From Cymbidium sinense (lineage: Eukaryota > Streptophyta > Magnoliopsida > Asparagales > Orchidaceae), in assembly GCA_021442155.1 (NCBI GenBank), contig JAKCPB010001380.1:38501-102500 (forward strand): a stretch of 64,000 bases of DNA, written 5' to 3'. How positions within the stretch are numbered: the stretch's first letter is position 1; each line of letters opens with the position of its first letter. Below are positions 24,051 through 34,759 of the stretch, piece by piece. The translations under genes and the position numbers were made by a program. The notes under the pieces are model-generated. The model worked only from the letters and a program-made list of their open reading frames with translations. It was not told the origin of the DNA and did not search any database.

Positions 24051-24900
24051 CAACTCAAACCAACTCAGCTCCAACTGGGGGGCAACAGGACAATCATCAC
24101 AGAAGCATCAAAACGATCATCCTACGGTTGGGGAGATTGACTGGAGGACGGTCTCTAATCGAATCCTCATCACAGCGAAGGGCGAGTTAAAGAAATCCGT
24201 ATCGATCATTCCATCACTTTTAATGATTGGACTTAGAAGGGCCCATGTTCTCATCAAGATCCACTCATCGGTCGATCGGTGACCCATCTTATAATGTTAA
24301 AAGATTTTGGTTGATAGTTACTTGATGTCTATTTTACTCCGCGTTTACGAGCATGGGTCGTTAGGGAAAAGCTTTGCGAGACCATTTATGCAGGGTTTTG
24401 ACAACCGTCTGAGTAGAAGGGGATCACTCTTCTTGTTGTTCTCGAGAATTCCTTGACAAGTTACTCATTCAATCCAATTTATGGTGGTCAAGTCGGTCGA
24501 CTGCTCTTATATTTGGAAGGCCCCTCAATCAATCTTTGGTGCAATCACTTCAATATCTCATCTTAAGATGAAATTTCCAACCTGTTGAGTTGGAGTAGTA
24601 GTGGAAATCAGCGGTGGCATGATCATGTTACCTCGGACAAGCTCGACACCCGTGACCTTTAGCATTGAAGATTTTAATTTTGGGATGAAGGAGCACCCCA
24701 CAAAGTATCACCAGAAGACTTACATTATCGGATGATGACCAACCACGGCGGTCAAGTAGGATCCCACTCTTTCAAAGGAACAAAGAAAACTACGTAGATT
24801 TCTGCGTAGAAATCAAGACATCTTACGGTCGATATGCGGGGTTGACCCGATATGATCATGCACTCCTCAAGATTAATCCAACATCCAAACCGATCATCCG
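24050..24900 (+). pseudogene. gypsy-2 protease region remnant
   Basis: From 24,180 the stretch corresponding to the ITF-DSDLEGV lead-in of gypsy-1 and gypsy-3 is recognisable as SITFNDWT followed by KGPMFSSRSTHRS in shifted frames. At 24,480-24,700 comes the protease-RT spacer also found at 53,502-53,209. The active-site segment cannot be read. Confidence 0.6.
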
Positions 24901-25580
24901 GAAAGAAGCTTTGCACCCGTCGCCTCGGCTATTGAGCATGAAGTTAACAAGCTTGAAGCGGGACTCATCACTATTACCCTATATCTAGCAAATGTTGTCA
25001 TGGTTAAGAAAACAAATGGAACATGGAGGATGTGTATTTGCGACCTTAACAAGGCTTGCCCAAAGATAGCTTCCCCTTCCCGAATTGACCAATTGGTGTG
25101 ACTACGTCGGCCATCAAATGCTCAGTTTCTACGCTTACTCGGTTATAACCAAATAAGAATGGACCCAATGGATGAAGAAGCCCATTTCAAACATATAAAG
25201 GTTTATCTTGCTACCAAGTTATGCGTTCGGGTTAAAAAATCACGGGTCTTTATCGGCGTCTTATGAATATGGTTTTCAAAGGCTGTAGGCGACGATGGAA
25301 GTATCGTGGGCGACATGTTGGTAAAAAGCGGAAGAATCACAACATATCTCGACTTAGAAAGCGTGCTTCAATCTTCTTGGCTATAACATAACCCCACCAA
25401 ATGTGCCTTTGGAGTTACATCGGAAAATTTCTTGGGTTTATGGTAACCCAGCGGAATAAAGCCAACCACGAAAAAATTAAGGCTCTCAGGAGATATGACC
25501 CCTCAAAGAATATCAAGGAAGTTCAGCGTCTAAATGGGCCGGATCGCCCTATCTCGTTCTTAGCTTAGCTGGGGACAAAT
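24900..25580 (+). pseudogene. gypsy-2 reverse transcriptase remnant
   Basis: Blocks in order: a WRMCICDLNKACPK-like stretch at 25,026, the AYSVITKQIRMDPMDEEAHF block at 25,130-25,190, and the catalytic region at 25,290-25,335. At the catalytic site gypsy-1 has YVDDMLVKS, but this copy reads SIVGDMLVKS, so the second catalytic aspartate pair is destroyed. SENFLGFMV follows at 25,420. Frames change between blocks. Confidence 0.8.
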
Positions 25581-25599
25581 ACTTGCCATTCTTCAGAAT

Positions 25600-26390
25600 A
25601 TTAAAAGGAAAAATAATAATTTTCAATGGGCGAACGAATGTCAATCGCTTTTGAACAACTAAGAGTACTTAGCATCTCCCCCCTCTTGCAAGCCTATTCA
25701 AGAAGAAACATTATACTTATATCTTGCGGCCTCTCCCCACGCAATAAGCTCAGTCTTGATACAGGAAGTAAATGGGATACAATGACCAATTTATTACGTC
25801 AGCAAAATACTTTCAGATATAGAAAGTCGTTATCCACTCGCAGACAGGATGGCATTAGCCCTAGTTTTTTCAGCTCGAAAATTGCGTCCATACTTTCAAG
25901 CTCATACTATCGGTGTTTACACTAATCTACCATTAAGAGCCATCTACCAGATATGGAAGAGATTAATTAATTGGTGGAGGTGACATTCTTTTCTACCTCG
26001 ACATAAAGTCTCAAATATTGAGACTTCATAGTGGAATGCCCAACTCCAAATGATATGTCTATCACACATCCTTTATTTTCTCAATGGACTCTCTATGTTG
26101 ATGGAGCTTAGGAAATCACTGGTCTTACTTATTTCCCCTGAGAATTCTTTAGAGTATGGACTTAGTTTAAAATTTCTATGGCTGAATCTGAGGCCCTCAT
26201 GCGGGGTTGAGACTTCATCATGCGCAAGACTTAACGATCCATCCTCTCGACTTGTCGCCTCTCAGTCGAGGTAACTCGATACCCACAACCCTCGGTTGGC
26301 TGTCGTCGACTTGGTGAAGTTGCTCCTTGTAAAGGCATCAAATCACTCACATACCGGAGAAAAATACTCAAGCGCCTAAGCTTGCTATGT
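25600..26390 (+). pseudogene. gypsy-2 RNase H and second RNase H remnants
   Basis: The first RNase H can be followed from 25,700 to 26,040: SRQDGISPSFFSSKI corresponds to the LALIFSARKLRPYFQ block of gypsy-1, then THTIGVYT-like and NWWR bits. The second RNase H begins near 26,085 (FSQWTLYV-like, in a frame reading QWTLYVDGA with shifts) and includes DSRLVASQSR at 26,250. Two RNase H domains in tandem mark the Tat lineage. Confidence 0.7.
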
Positions 26391-27540
26391 CAATTCTGGG
26401 AGATCATATTGAAGAAATATATTTCCCAGTATTCAAGGACGTGGGTAATACAAGCGATTGATGAGGTGAAGGAACCCTCATGGATGGACCCCATCATGTC
26501 TTTCTGCAAGAAGGAAGCCTCCCAGAAGACCCTACGCCACTCGCCTCAGAAAGGCAACTTTGTTGTTATTGGAGGTGAACTATATAACGAGCTTTCTGGG
26601 CCATACCTCAGTGTCTTCCACCATCGACTATGTAAGAGAGGTCCACTCGGAATATGTGGAGAACACCTGGGAGGAAGCGCCCAAATTATAAGGCAAGGAT
26701 TCTGGCCTCTGTGAAACAAGATGCCACAGGTTCACCAAAAAATGTCTTGGTTGTCAGTTGCATTCAAACCTTCCTCTCGCACTGAGCTCTCATCTCTTCA
26801 AAGCCAGTGGCCTTTTGCTCGAGTGGGGAATTGATATAATGGGACCTTTTAGATAGCATGACAAAGAAAGTTTATCATTCTAGCGACTACTTCACTAAAT
26901 GGGTGGAAGCGAACCACTCGCCAAAATCGCAAATCTAAACAATTTGTATGGAAAAATATAGTGTGTCGATTGTCTTCTGAAGATCATCAGCGACAACGGG
27001 ACTCAATTCTTGGAAAAGTCTTTCGTCCTTTTGCAAAGATCTTCACATTTTCTTTGCAGCACATCCACAAACTAGCAGGCTACGCTATGGACTATACTCA
27101 AAGGATTAAAACGTCTTGAGAAAGGGGGCAATGGGTTGATGAGCTTTCCAATGTTCTGGGCTTACCACTATCAGCAAGGTGAGGCGCCATATAACTTGTG
27201 TTTGATGCGAAGCTATCATACCGGTGGATGTCGGGGTTCAAGTCCAAGTCCGATCATGGTAGCAATGAAGAAAAACTTGACTAGACCTACTCCCGAAACA
27301 TGGCCCCACTTGGTTGCTTCACCCTTCGCATGAAGAGTAAAATCGTCGATATATCCGGTGACTTGGTTCTGAAGTCAAGGCTGCAAAGGCCCTCAACTCT
27401 CACCTCTGGGATGGTCCATATGTGGTTATAGCAGCAGTCGAGCGGGGAACATTCAAGCTCGAGGATCTAGAAGGAAAAACTACTCGAACTTGGAATGCTA
27501 GAATCTCAGAAAATATTATCGGTAACTCTTATTGCATAAT
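26380..27540 (+). pseudogene. gypsy-2 integrase remnant
   Basis: In order: the linker (WVIQAIDEVKEPSWMDPIM at 26,445), part of the zinc finger (KCLGCQLHS at 26,738), the core with SDYFTKWVEA (26,878) and ISDNGTQF (26,986), where the second catalytic aspartate is present, then WAYHYQQGEAPYN (27,160) and the C-terminal tail ending near 27,530. The stretch that should carry the catalytic glutamate is deleted. Not functional. Confidence 0.85.
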
Positions 27541-28280
27541 TATTGCAACTTTTAGTTTATCTCATCTATCACTTCATCTCTATTATACTTAATGGGATAG
27601 AGACTTGTTGTCATTGTATTATTGTTGTTGTTGTTTTGTCATTTCTCTTGAAGCTCATATCAGTGTATATGATTGTCGAACTTATCAAAGTAAGTGAATT
27701 TGTAGTTTTGTTTACCGGATGTTTTTCTCTTTTTTCCTTTTTCCCCACTTGAAATAAGCGACTCACGTTATATCTCAACATGATCAATCCCAAGGGACTT
27801 GATCGAACCTCTTCCATGGGGTTAATTTCATTGAGCAAAACTTCGACAAATAACTAGGAAAGGTTAAGAGGTCCTTGGTGGACTTCCCACCTCTTCCATG
27901 CGGGTTAATCATCGTGTAACACGATGAACAACCTTGGATAGGTCAAAATCCCGGTGGATCCAATTACATATTAGCAACATGATGATATTGACCAATCACC
28001 CAGGATGGGTAAGAACAAGACAAGGGTGTATAAAATAATAATCATAATAAAATATACATAGATATCATCAAGACATTAATACGATACTATAAGAGAATCG
28101 AGATCACGATACCGCTAATAACATTACATAGAACAAACAACAAAGTAAAAGACACTACAATTGACTACATGATATCCTCCTCTCCTGGAGATCCTCCACG
28201 GAGCCACTCACAACTCCTTCATCTTACGAATCAGAAGAATGTCTTGGGAGGAGATATATCCTCAATTAGCTCCGGTTTTG
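27540..28280. other. gypsy-2 3' region: AT-rich stretch and two to three degenerate ~95-bp repeats
   Basis: At 27,770-27,970 the sequence repeats the words CCTCTTCCATG and GGGTTAAT with spacers. It is the reverse-orientation counterpart of the four-unit array in gypsy-3 (52,550-52,920). The rest (27,540-27,760; 27,970-28,280) is AT-rich and gives no recognisable protein. Confidence 0.65.
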
Positions 28281-29690
28281 CGATGTACCACACTCCTTTT
28301 AGGAACCCTGGATGAAGCCCTCCTCTAAACATTGGCGCTCCAAGTCCTTCACTTCAACATCAAGTAGATGATTACGAGCTTTCTGAACATAGTCTTCAAT
28401 TGTACCACGATAAGCGGAGTTCTTGAAGTCCTCCACCTTCAAGGAGATTTCATTTGCTTGCCCGACCAGCTCTTTCTCCAAAAGACGATCTTGTAATGCT
28501 TTCTTCTCCACCGTAAGTACCTTGAGCCTCTTCTCCATCTGGCGAGCCTCTGTCCTTGCCTCAATTAGCTCATCGCAGGTCCTCCACCTCATGAAGAGAA
28601 GAGAAGTCGACATGTTGCTCGATCCTACACCGGTCGGTGATCCTCCAAAGTCGCCACTTCTTTGGCCTTAGCATTCATCTTTTAACACTTGCAGATACTT
28701 TACCTTCACAAATTCACTTTGTTCCACTCATCTAAGGCAACACCGGATGAGCCATCAATCCTAACGATTGAGTTACCTAAAAAAAAAAAATCGCACCAAT
28801 GTTACATAAAGAAGAAAGGCAAAAGAAATAAAAATAATGTACCAATTCATCAGGGAGGCGTCCGGTGCATATGTGATTTAATACCTCTTAGAATTTTTCG
28901 GTGAGTAAAGCAGTTAAACTCTAAACTCGAGGCGAGCATCTTCTCCATGATATATGATGTGGTCATTTACAAGTCTTCTTTTTGTAAAGATGAATCATTG
29001 TTATCGGCATGATTAGTGAGCTTCTCGAGAGAACCATTATGATCACCTTTACTCAACCTCTTCAGCGGGAGATCTTCTGGTGGATGGAAAGACCAACCTT
29101 GAACATCTATCTTCAATTGTATATTTGCCAATGTGGCGTAACTCATGTTGCAAGCTTCCTACGTCGGGAATAGAGTTATAAGATATCATTCTCCGATATG
29201 GGGATCTGAAGATCATTCAATCTCCCCATCTCTTAGGAAGTCCCCACTCATTCTTCACAAAAGAATCCATTGGACCAATTTCTAGATGGATCCGAGAAAA
29301 TTCTATCCACTTCTTTATAGGAAAACCGTCCCTGAGCATCACATGTGAATCTACACATTACAAGTAATTGTTCAAAGTAACACGCTCTCAGAAGGTAGTC
29401 AAACCAGCGATGACCATTAAAGCTTGAAACAATTGCGACAAAGCATACGGTTTTGAAGATCTCGATCAACTGGAGGAATCGTGTCTTGCGAAGAGTCATC
29501 TCGAAATAGTAAAGCGAGGTGAGCGGATCGAGGACTTTTTTGGCAACAATAGCTACTCATTTGGGAAGAAAAATTTTCTGAGAACACCATTAAGCTATCG
29601 ATGTGACGGTGGATGATGGATCCATAATCCACACTATGAGTTTTCTTCATCATCACAGCAGAATACATAATAAATAAAGAGGAGAAATAA
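28280..29690 (-). pseudogene. gypsy-2 antisense ORF region: coiled-coil protein and N-terminal domain
   Basis: Reading right to left on the minus strand, 29,668-29,417 and 29,499-29,248 give pieces of one globular domain (FDYLLRACYFEQLLVMCRF, FSYKEVDRIFSDPSRNWSNG then FFCEE). At 28,613-28,299 there is a 104-codon charged helix-rich piece (EARTEARQMEKRLKVLTVEK, then KALQDRLLEKELV), a likely coiled coil. Tat-lineage elements are known to carry additional frames between integrase and 3' LTR, sometimes antisense (Grande in maize is the classic case), and this fits. The W-x-x-x-FF motif resembles that class of plant retroelement-associated proteins. Interrupted by frameshifts; function unknown. 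Confidence 0.6.
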
Positions 29691-30009
29691 AAAAAAATCG
29701 AAGAATTTTGTGTGACTCACTCACCTCAATATCTTGGTAGACCCTCTCTGCTCAGTTTGGGATAAAATTCTTCTCCTGACTGTGAAAGAAACACATACAT
29801 ATGAAGGGGAGGAAAGAAGAAGGGATACATATAGAGAGAGAGAGAAGCTATCCCCTCTAATAAGGCTATGAAATTACCAGTCAAACTTTAATTAGTGATG
29901 GCTCTAACGGTGCTCCCTCGCCATCTTGGCGGTTTTCAATCTTGACGTCCATCCAAGTTGAAAGAAAGCTAATTTTCTGAAAAAGTAGGAACCGTGAACT
30001 TTGATCACC

Positions 30010-30340
30010 TCAGTCGGGGTCAGAGGCGGTTGATACCTCTTCGAGCGGAACCGACGTATGCGTGGGCCTTGATCGCCCGACGGTCCGGGCGGTTGATACT
30101 ATTCGAGGGCTTGATAGTGGGCGCGATCTCCCCAACCCGGACGGTCGACAAAGCGGTTGATACCTCTTCGAGGAAAAGCGGGAACAACGACGTATGTAGT
30201 GTGATCGCCTCTCCAAACGGTCAAACGGCGGTTGATACCTCTTCGAGGGCGGAACCACGACATGTACCATGGGCGCCTCCCAACGGACGGTCGGCGTTGA
30301 TACCTCTTTTGAGGAAAAGCGACAACGACTACCCGGCGAT
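30010..30340. repeat. Tandem repeat, five units of ~62-76 bp
   Basis: The core CGGTTGATACCTCTTCGAG begins at about 30,027, 30,090 (variant), 30,154, 30,230 and 30,295 (variant). Its reverse complement occurs twice in the 3' part of gypsy-3 (52,158 and 52,233), so it is an element-family repeat. Non-coding. Confidence 0.85.
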
Positions 30341-30469
30341 TGCCTCAAATAATCCTCAAGAAGAGGAGATGGAAAAGTGTGCCTTTCCTCTTACCTGGGG
30401 TTTTATAGACCCCATAGGGATAAAGTAAAATCCCAAAACTTTCAAAACCATGCAGAAAGGCTCTGGGTC

Positions 30470-30790
30470 ACTGGTACAGCCAGCGCCTAGCCTCGCCAGC
30501 GCCTGCAGCCCTCTCCGGCAGCCCTCTCCGGATCCGGCGGCCCGGCGTCCTCAGCGTGGCCGTGCCCATGACGATCTTGAGCGTATGATATGGCCATGCG
30601 GACGGCCATGAGCGCCATGCGTGACGTGGCCGCATGACGTATGGCTTCGTGGTATGCCGCGCCTATAACCGCTCCAGCGTGGCCGCGGGCTTGATTATTA
30701 ATAAGTGGCTCCGACCGTTCGCGGTGCACGCCCGGTAGCCAGGTACGCCCAGCCAGCGTGGCCCTGAGACCTGACCATGGGGTCCCAAGC
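30470..30790. other. GC-rich island in the gypsy-2 3' region
   Basis: About 320 bp far richer in GC than its surroundings, with CAGCGTGGCC or GCGTGGCCG occurring several times (30,553, 30,678, 30,757) and CCCTCTCCGG twice (30,512; 30,525). No convincing protein. It has no counterpart in gypsy-1 or gypsy-3 within the window and may be a captured host fragment. Confidence 0.5.
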
Positions 30791-30987
30791 GCTGAAAACT
30801 TCCGTAAGTGTCAAAACAAATAACCTCAAAATATCTTCTGACCTTACATCTACTTCCATAATCGAATATTGTACTTTTATGAAGATTTATTCTCCCAAAA
30901 TGTATGATTCATGGACCAAGTTTCATTAAAGAATTTGTTATTTTCAAGTTGATGCATATATTTTGAATGATCAAGATGATGTCATCC

Positions 30988-31001
30988 AAAAATAGGGGCA
31001 T
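30988..31001 (+). other. gypsy-2 polypurine tract
   Basis: AAAAATAGGGGCA directly before the 3' LTR start TGATATGAC at 31,002, the plus-strand primer for reverse transcription. Confidence 0.8.
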
Positions 31002-31763
31002 TGATATGACATTCAAAATTCGAAGCATGAATCTTAAAGCAGCGATCGAAATCAATCAAGATCAGAACACACGGCTTTGGAAACTTTGGAACATGAATTA
31101 CGAATGATCATCAAATATAGAGTATTTATAGTCAAATCGAGCATCTTGACGAATCTAACAACCTAAGATCTCACAATTCGACCTCATTTGAGCATCCATG
31201 TGTTGAAATACATCAAATGATCAAAGGGAAGCGTCAGATGGAGGAGTGGTTTGGATTTTCCATGTATTTACTAGGCACTCCTCAATCTATAAATAGCCCT
31301 CATATTCCATGAGGACACTTTGGAGGCCAAGTGAAGAAGGAGAGAGCAAGCGAAGGAGGAGAGCTCGGCTCGAAGATCCCGGCGATCGCACCGACGGTCA
31401 TCAACCACCCTGCGTCGGTATGCCGTCCGACCTCGTCGTCAATCACTGTCGTTCTGCATTTACGCGGTTGAAGATATTTACGCAGATTGTTCCTGCCGTT
31501 TAAAGTTCTACGTCCACCATCACTGCGCCACTATTACCAACGCGTCGTTACATATTTGTTTTTTTCTTGTATACCATCTTGTAATCCGTTGAGGAAGATA
31601 TGCCGAGGCACATAGTGGAATATTTTTTTTCTTTGGGGGGCCAGTGGTTTTCCTCTTTTCGAGGTTTTCCACGTTAAAACTTCGGAGTTCTCTGCTCATC
31701 TTTAAATACGTGTGTCTTTGGACTAATCAACAAATTTAAACTTTCACTCTACACTGGCTTCCA
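31002..31763 (+). repeat. gypsy-2 3' LTR
   Basis: Aligned with 22,055-22,845, including the TATA-like CTATAAATAGCC (31,288) and the ATTTTTTT-CTTTGGGGGGCC block near 31,625. It differs by many short indels. It is followed by the target duplication and the GRF gene remnant. Confidence 0.88.
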
Positions 31764-31764
31764 A

Positions 31765-32066
31765 AATATAATTGTAACGATTGCGAGAATTACCAACATA
31801 ATTTTGTTTTGAGCTGAGATGGTCTCAAATTTCTTCATCATATTCTCTTGAAAAGCTCTTCCTTGATTTTCCATTTCATATACTTTATGGTCACTGTCAT
31901 GTAACCAAATGAAATAACCACAATCACTTTTCGTTCGATTTCGGGTACATCTTAAATTTTTTTTATTATGGTTTTTTTCTTTATATCTCATGAATATGAC
32001 GCATTGTAAATGACAAAAGATTTGATGTTCTCTCATAAATCATGAGAATGATTGACTTGAGCTCAT
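31765..32066 (-). pseudogene. GRF-type zinc-finger protein gene, main part, copy 1
   Basis: Minus strand. The original start is probably ATG at 32,066 (MSSSQSFS, then a stop). Further in, SDCGYFIWLHD followed by a charged helix (ENQGRAFQENMMKKFETIS) and a hydrophobic tail (KIMLVILAIVTIIF) are in one frame. This is the layout of the small plant proteins with a GRF zinc finger, a short coiled coil and a C-terminal membrane anchor. The first cysteines are displaced by a frameshift. Gypsy-2 cut the gene inside the membrane segment; the last 11 residues and stop lie at 22,054-22,013. Copy 2 (59,729-59,383) is uninterrupted by the element but carries a TAG in place of the W of FIWLHD. Confidence 0.65.
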
Positions 32067-33230
32067 TTTGGACAATGTAGAATCTATTAAATAAAGTTAA
32101 GCAAACATAAATTATTAATAGGTAAGGACATTAAAATAAAGAGAAAGAACTACAAATATTAGTAAACTCTAGAAAAAGAAATATATATCTGTCGTAAATT
32201 AACATCATTGTGGCTTTAAATATTACCACTATTGTATAGCTTACGGTATGTATGGTCCCATTCTAATATCATATTATATAACTGTTTCTACTAAGTGCTC
32301 ATAATTTATTGCTAATATCATTAGTAGATAGTTCTGATAAGGCAAGTCAATCAGCGGACCAAAAGAAGGAGGAATTTGATGAATGTAAGGAGCTGTCAAT
32401 TAGTGGGTCTCAATAAATTTCTGCTCAAACCTTTACCTTCAGGGAACTGGCAACTGCAGCTTTGAAATTCAAAGCTGTCAATTAGTGGGTCTCAAGTCTC
32501 AACAAAATTGTGATGTAATTTTTCTTTTTGATTTTTTTATTTGATGGCATTTGATTCATCTTCAATATAGTTACTATGTCATGTTGAAATACGGATAAAT
32601 AAGAAAAAGAGAATCCATGAAGGTAAATGTTATGTTCAATATGCATTTTTTTACTATATTCAGTAGCTATTGTTTATTATAATCCTGTACGAAATGCTTG
32701 CTATGGTTGAACATTAATTTATAAGAAAACTATTTAGTTTTATAGCCTGTTGGTGGAGGAATACAAGAAAATCTATCTATACATTCAAAATAGATAACTT
32801 AGCGAAAACCTCAATGGAAGCTGAAAGCTCACAACACAAACGGATTAGTAGTGGATGAATGTTGCGCTTTCGAGTCTACAAGCACTTCAATAAGAAGAGA
32901 TAATAAAAATGACGATGTCAAACCTCCTGAGTGCGAACTGCAGGCAAAAGATGGAGACGAGCAGAGCAGGAGTTCTAGCAAGATTGCAAGGGAGGAGGAA
33001 GTTCAAAGAAGGCGTGCCTCCTTGCACTCGGTACTAGGTCTTGGGCTGTGCTGGCTATGAGCAGAGGAAGTTCATAGACGGACCTTATCGTGATGAAATA
33101 AGGTTGCTCACAGTTCTCCCAATACAGAGTTACACGCAAAGCATACGACGTCAAATAGGGTGGTAGGATTGATGTATTTGAAAGATTTAGGTTTTATAAA
33201 TGTAAATAATAAACTTCAAAATCTAAATCC
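32067..33230. repeat. Block alpha, copy 1 (partner 59,730-63,630)
   Basis: Non-coding, shared with unit 2, where MULE-3 interrupts it. The empty MULE-3 target GTCTCAATA is at 32,407-32,415. Bases of about 32,733-33,010 are absent from copy 2 (junction at 63,368). This extra part holds a 69-codon open frame (32,851-33,060) that I do not recognise. Confidence 0.85.
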
Positions 33231-33930
33231 CTCTATTTAGAATTATGCCTAAATGTTAAAATCTTTATTTCTAAATCAAATCAATCAAGTTAGAATAAGA
33301 AATTTCTATTTAAGATTAAGATTGAATTATTATTATTTTGAAAGTTGAACTCTAATGATAAATTGGTTAGAAAATGGTTAATAGTTAGAGGTGTGACTTG
33401 AATGTATGTCTTCTAATTAAAAAAGAAAGTATTCTACCAATTTCTCAAAAGACCATTCAAGATTGAATCAACTTAATCACATTCAATTATAAATATTGGG
33501 CAATCTAAAATTAGAAACTCTAATCGGTTCTTTAGTTCTAACTCACAATATTAATTTGACAACTCATCTAAGAAATTCTTAAAATTGTCTATCAATTTAT
33601 CAACTCATATACTCAATCAAACTATTAACGGACTAAAACTTTCATTCGAAGACCTAATTGAGAGAACTTATAAGTCTTCTAACTAACAGTCAAGTTCATA
33701 TCAAATTTACACACTATAATATTAAATATATTAGGCATTACATACTTTACAAATAATTATACATTATTATCATTTTATTATATCAATTTTAATTTAATTT
33801 ATAAATAAACGGTCCATATTTATGAACTATTTGAGTCACACTATATCCAATATTTTTCTCATTTTAAAAATTAAAGAATATTAATTTATTAAGGAACTGC
33901 ATTCTAAAAATCTATTACTGATCATATGCC
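33230..33930. repeat. Block delta, copy 2
   Basis: Shared with 19,545-20,500 and 63,632-64,000. AT-rich, no gene. Interrupted at its right end by MULE-1 and resumed at 37,391. Confidence 0.9.
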
Positions 33931-34759
33931 TTCAATTAGGCAATTTTTTTAAATTAAGTATGGTTAAAAGCTTAATTAGGTAATTAAGTATTAATAAAAA
34001 AATTTAAGAATATGTATAGTCGTCTAGTGTATGAAGTCGGTTCCAGCGTGTGGCGTCACGTGAAATTGAGGTCGTTCACTGGCGGGCGGCTTAGTTAATT
34101 TTTTTAAGATGTAAAGCCGGTCACACGGGAGGCTGCGGTTTTTTTTTAAGGTGTGATTTTCCCTAAATAAGTAACAGCGTCATGGTTTAGGGCTTGAAAT
34201 GGTTCGTGACCACATCAAGTTGATAATAGTTTAATGGATGACAATCATATGAAGTTAACCAATTCATTTCTGAAATGGACAAATACTAAGAAGTTCATTA
34301 TGACATAACCAAATTTAATGTGTACATGACTCTCAAGTTTTCGAGATAAATAAAGCGTGATAGAGACACAAAAGTATCTTGTAAACCCCTAAACCGACAA
34401 GCTTCTTCCTTCGTGTCTGCGTGAAATCGCCCTCAGGTGTGTCTTGGAATGGGTCGAGATGGTGATCACGATGATGTAAATGGCTATGTCTCAGGCGTCC
34501 GCGGTGCTCCTGCTGTCGAAAAAGATTCAAAATAAAATAGTGTTAATATTGTAAAATCTAAGTAGTGCATTACAACCAGAAAGAGAAAGATAAGCATTAT
34601 CCTATTGGAAAATGTACCGTCGATTATTAATATTATGAGGGCACGATGACTTGTAGTGACCAGCTGTTTTGCATATGCTTATAGTCACGCTCTTTCTACA
34701 TTTTCATCCATTGTGTTTTTGAATCTATTAGTCGAGGGCATGAACCTGCGAAAGTTGGG

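Larger units (their letters stand above)
22055..31763 (+). mobile_element. gypsy-2: full-length Ty3/gypsy Tat-lineage LTR retrotransposon (about 9.7 kb)
   Basis: Both LTRs (22,055; 31,002) start TGATATGAC. Between them come gag, protease, RT, RNase H, a second RNase H and integrase on the plus strand, then a 3' region of about 3.4 kb with tandem repeats and minus-strand frames, and a polypurine tract. The empty site is preserved at 59,415-59,430 (GAGGAAAAATATAATTG). Left flank AAAAATAT and right flank AATATAATTG give a 5-bp target duplication AATAT (6 bp, AAATAT, if the LTR ends in CCA at 31,763). All frames are broken. Confidence 0.92.

Noticed and set aside
27225..27255. GGGGTTCAAGTCC resembling a tRNA T-loop
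   Set aside because: It lies in integrase coding remnant; no acceptor stem, anticodon arm or A-box could be formed around it.
30010..30348. Long open frames on both strands
   Set aside because: They cover the five-unit tandem repeat in the gypsy-2 3' region and change between units.
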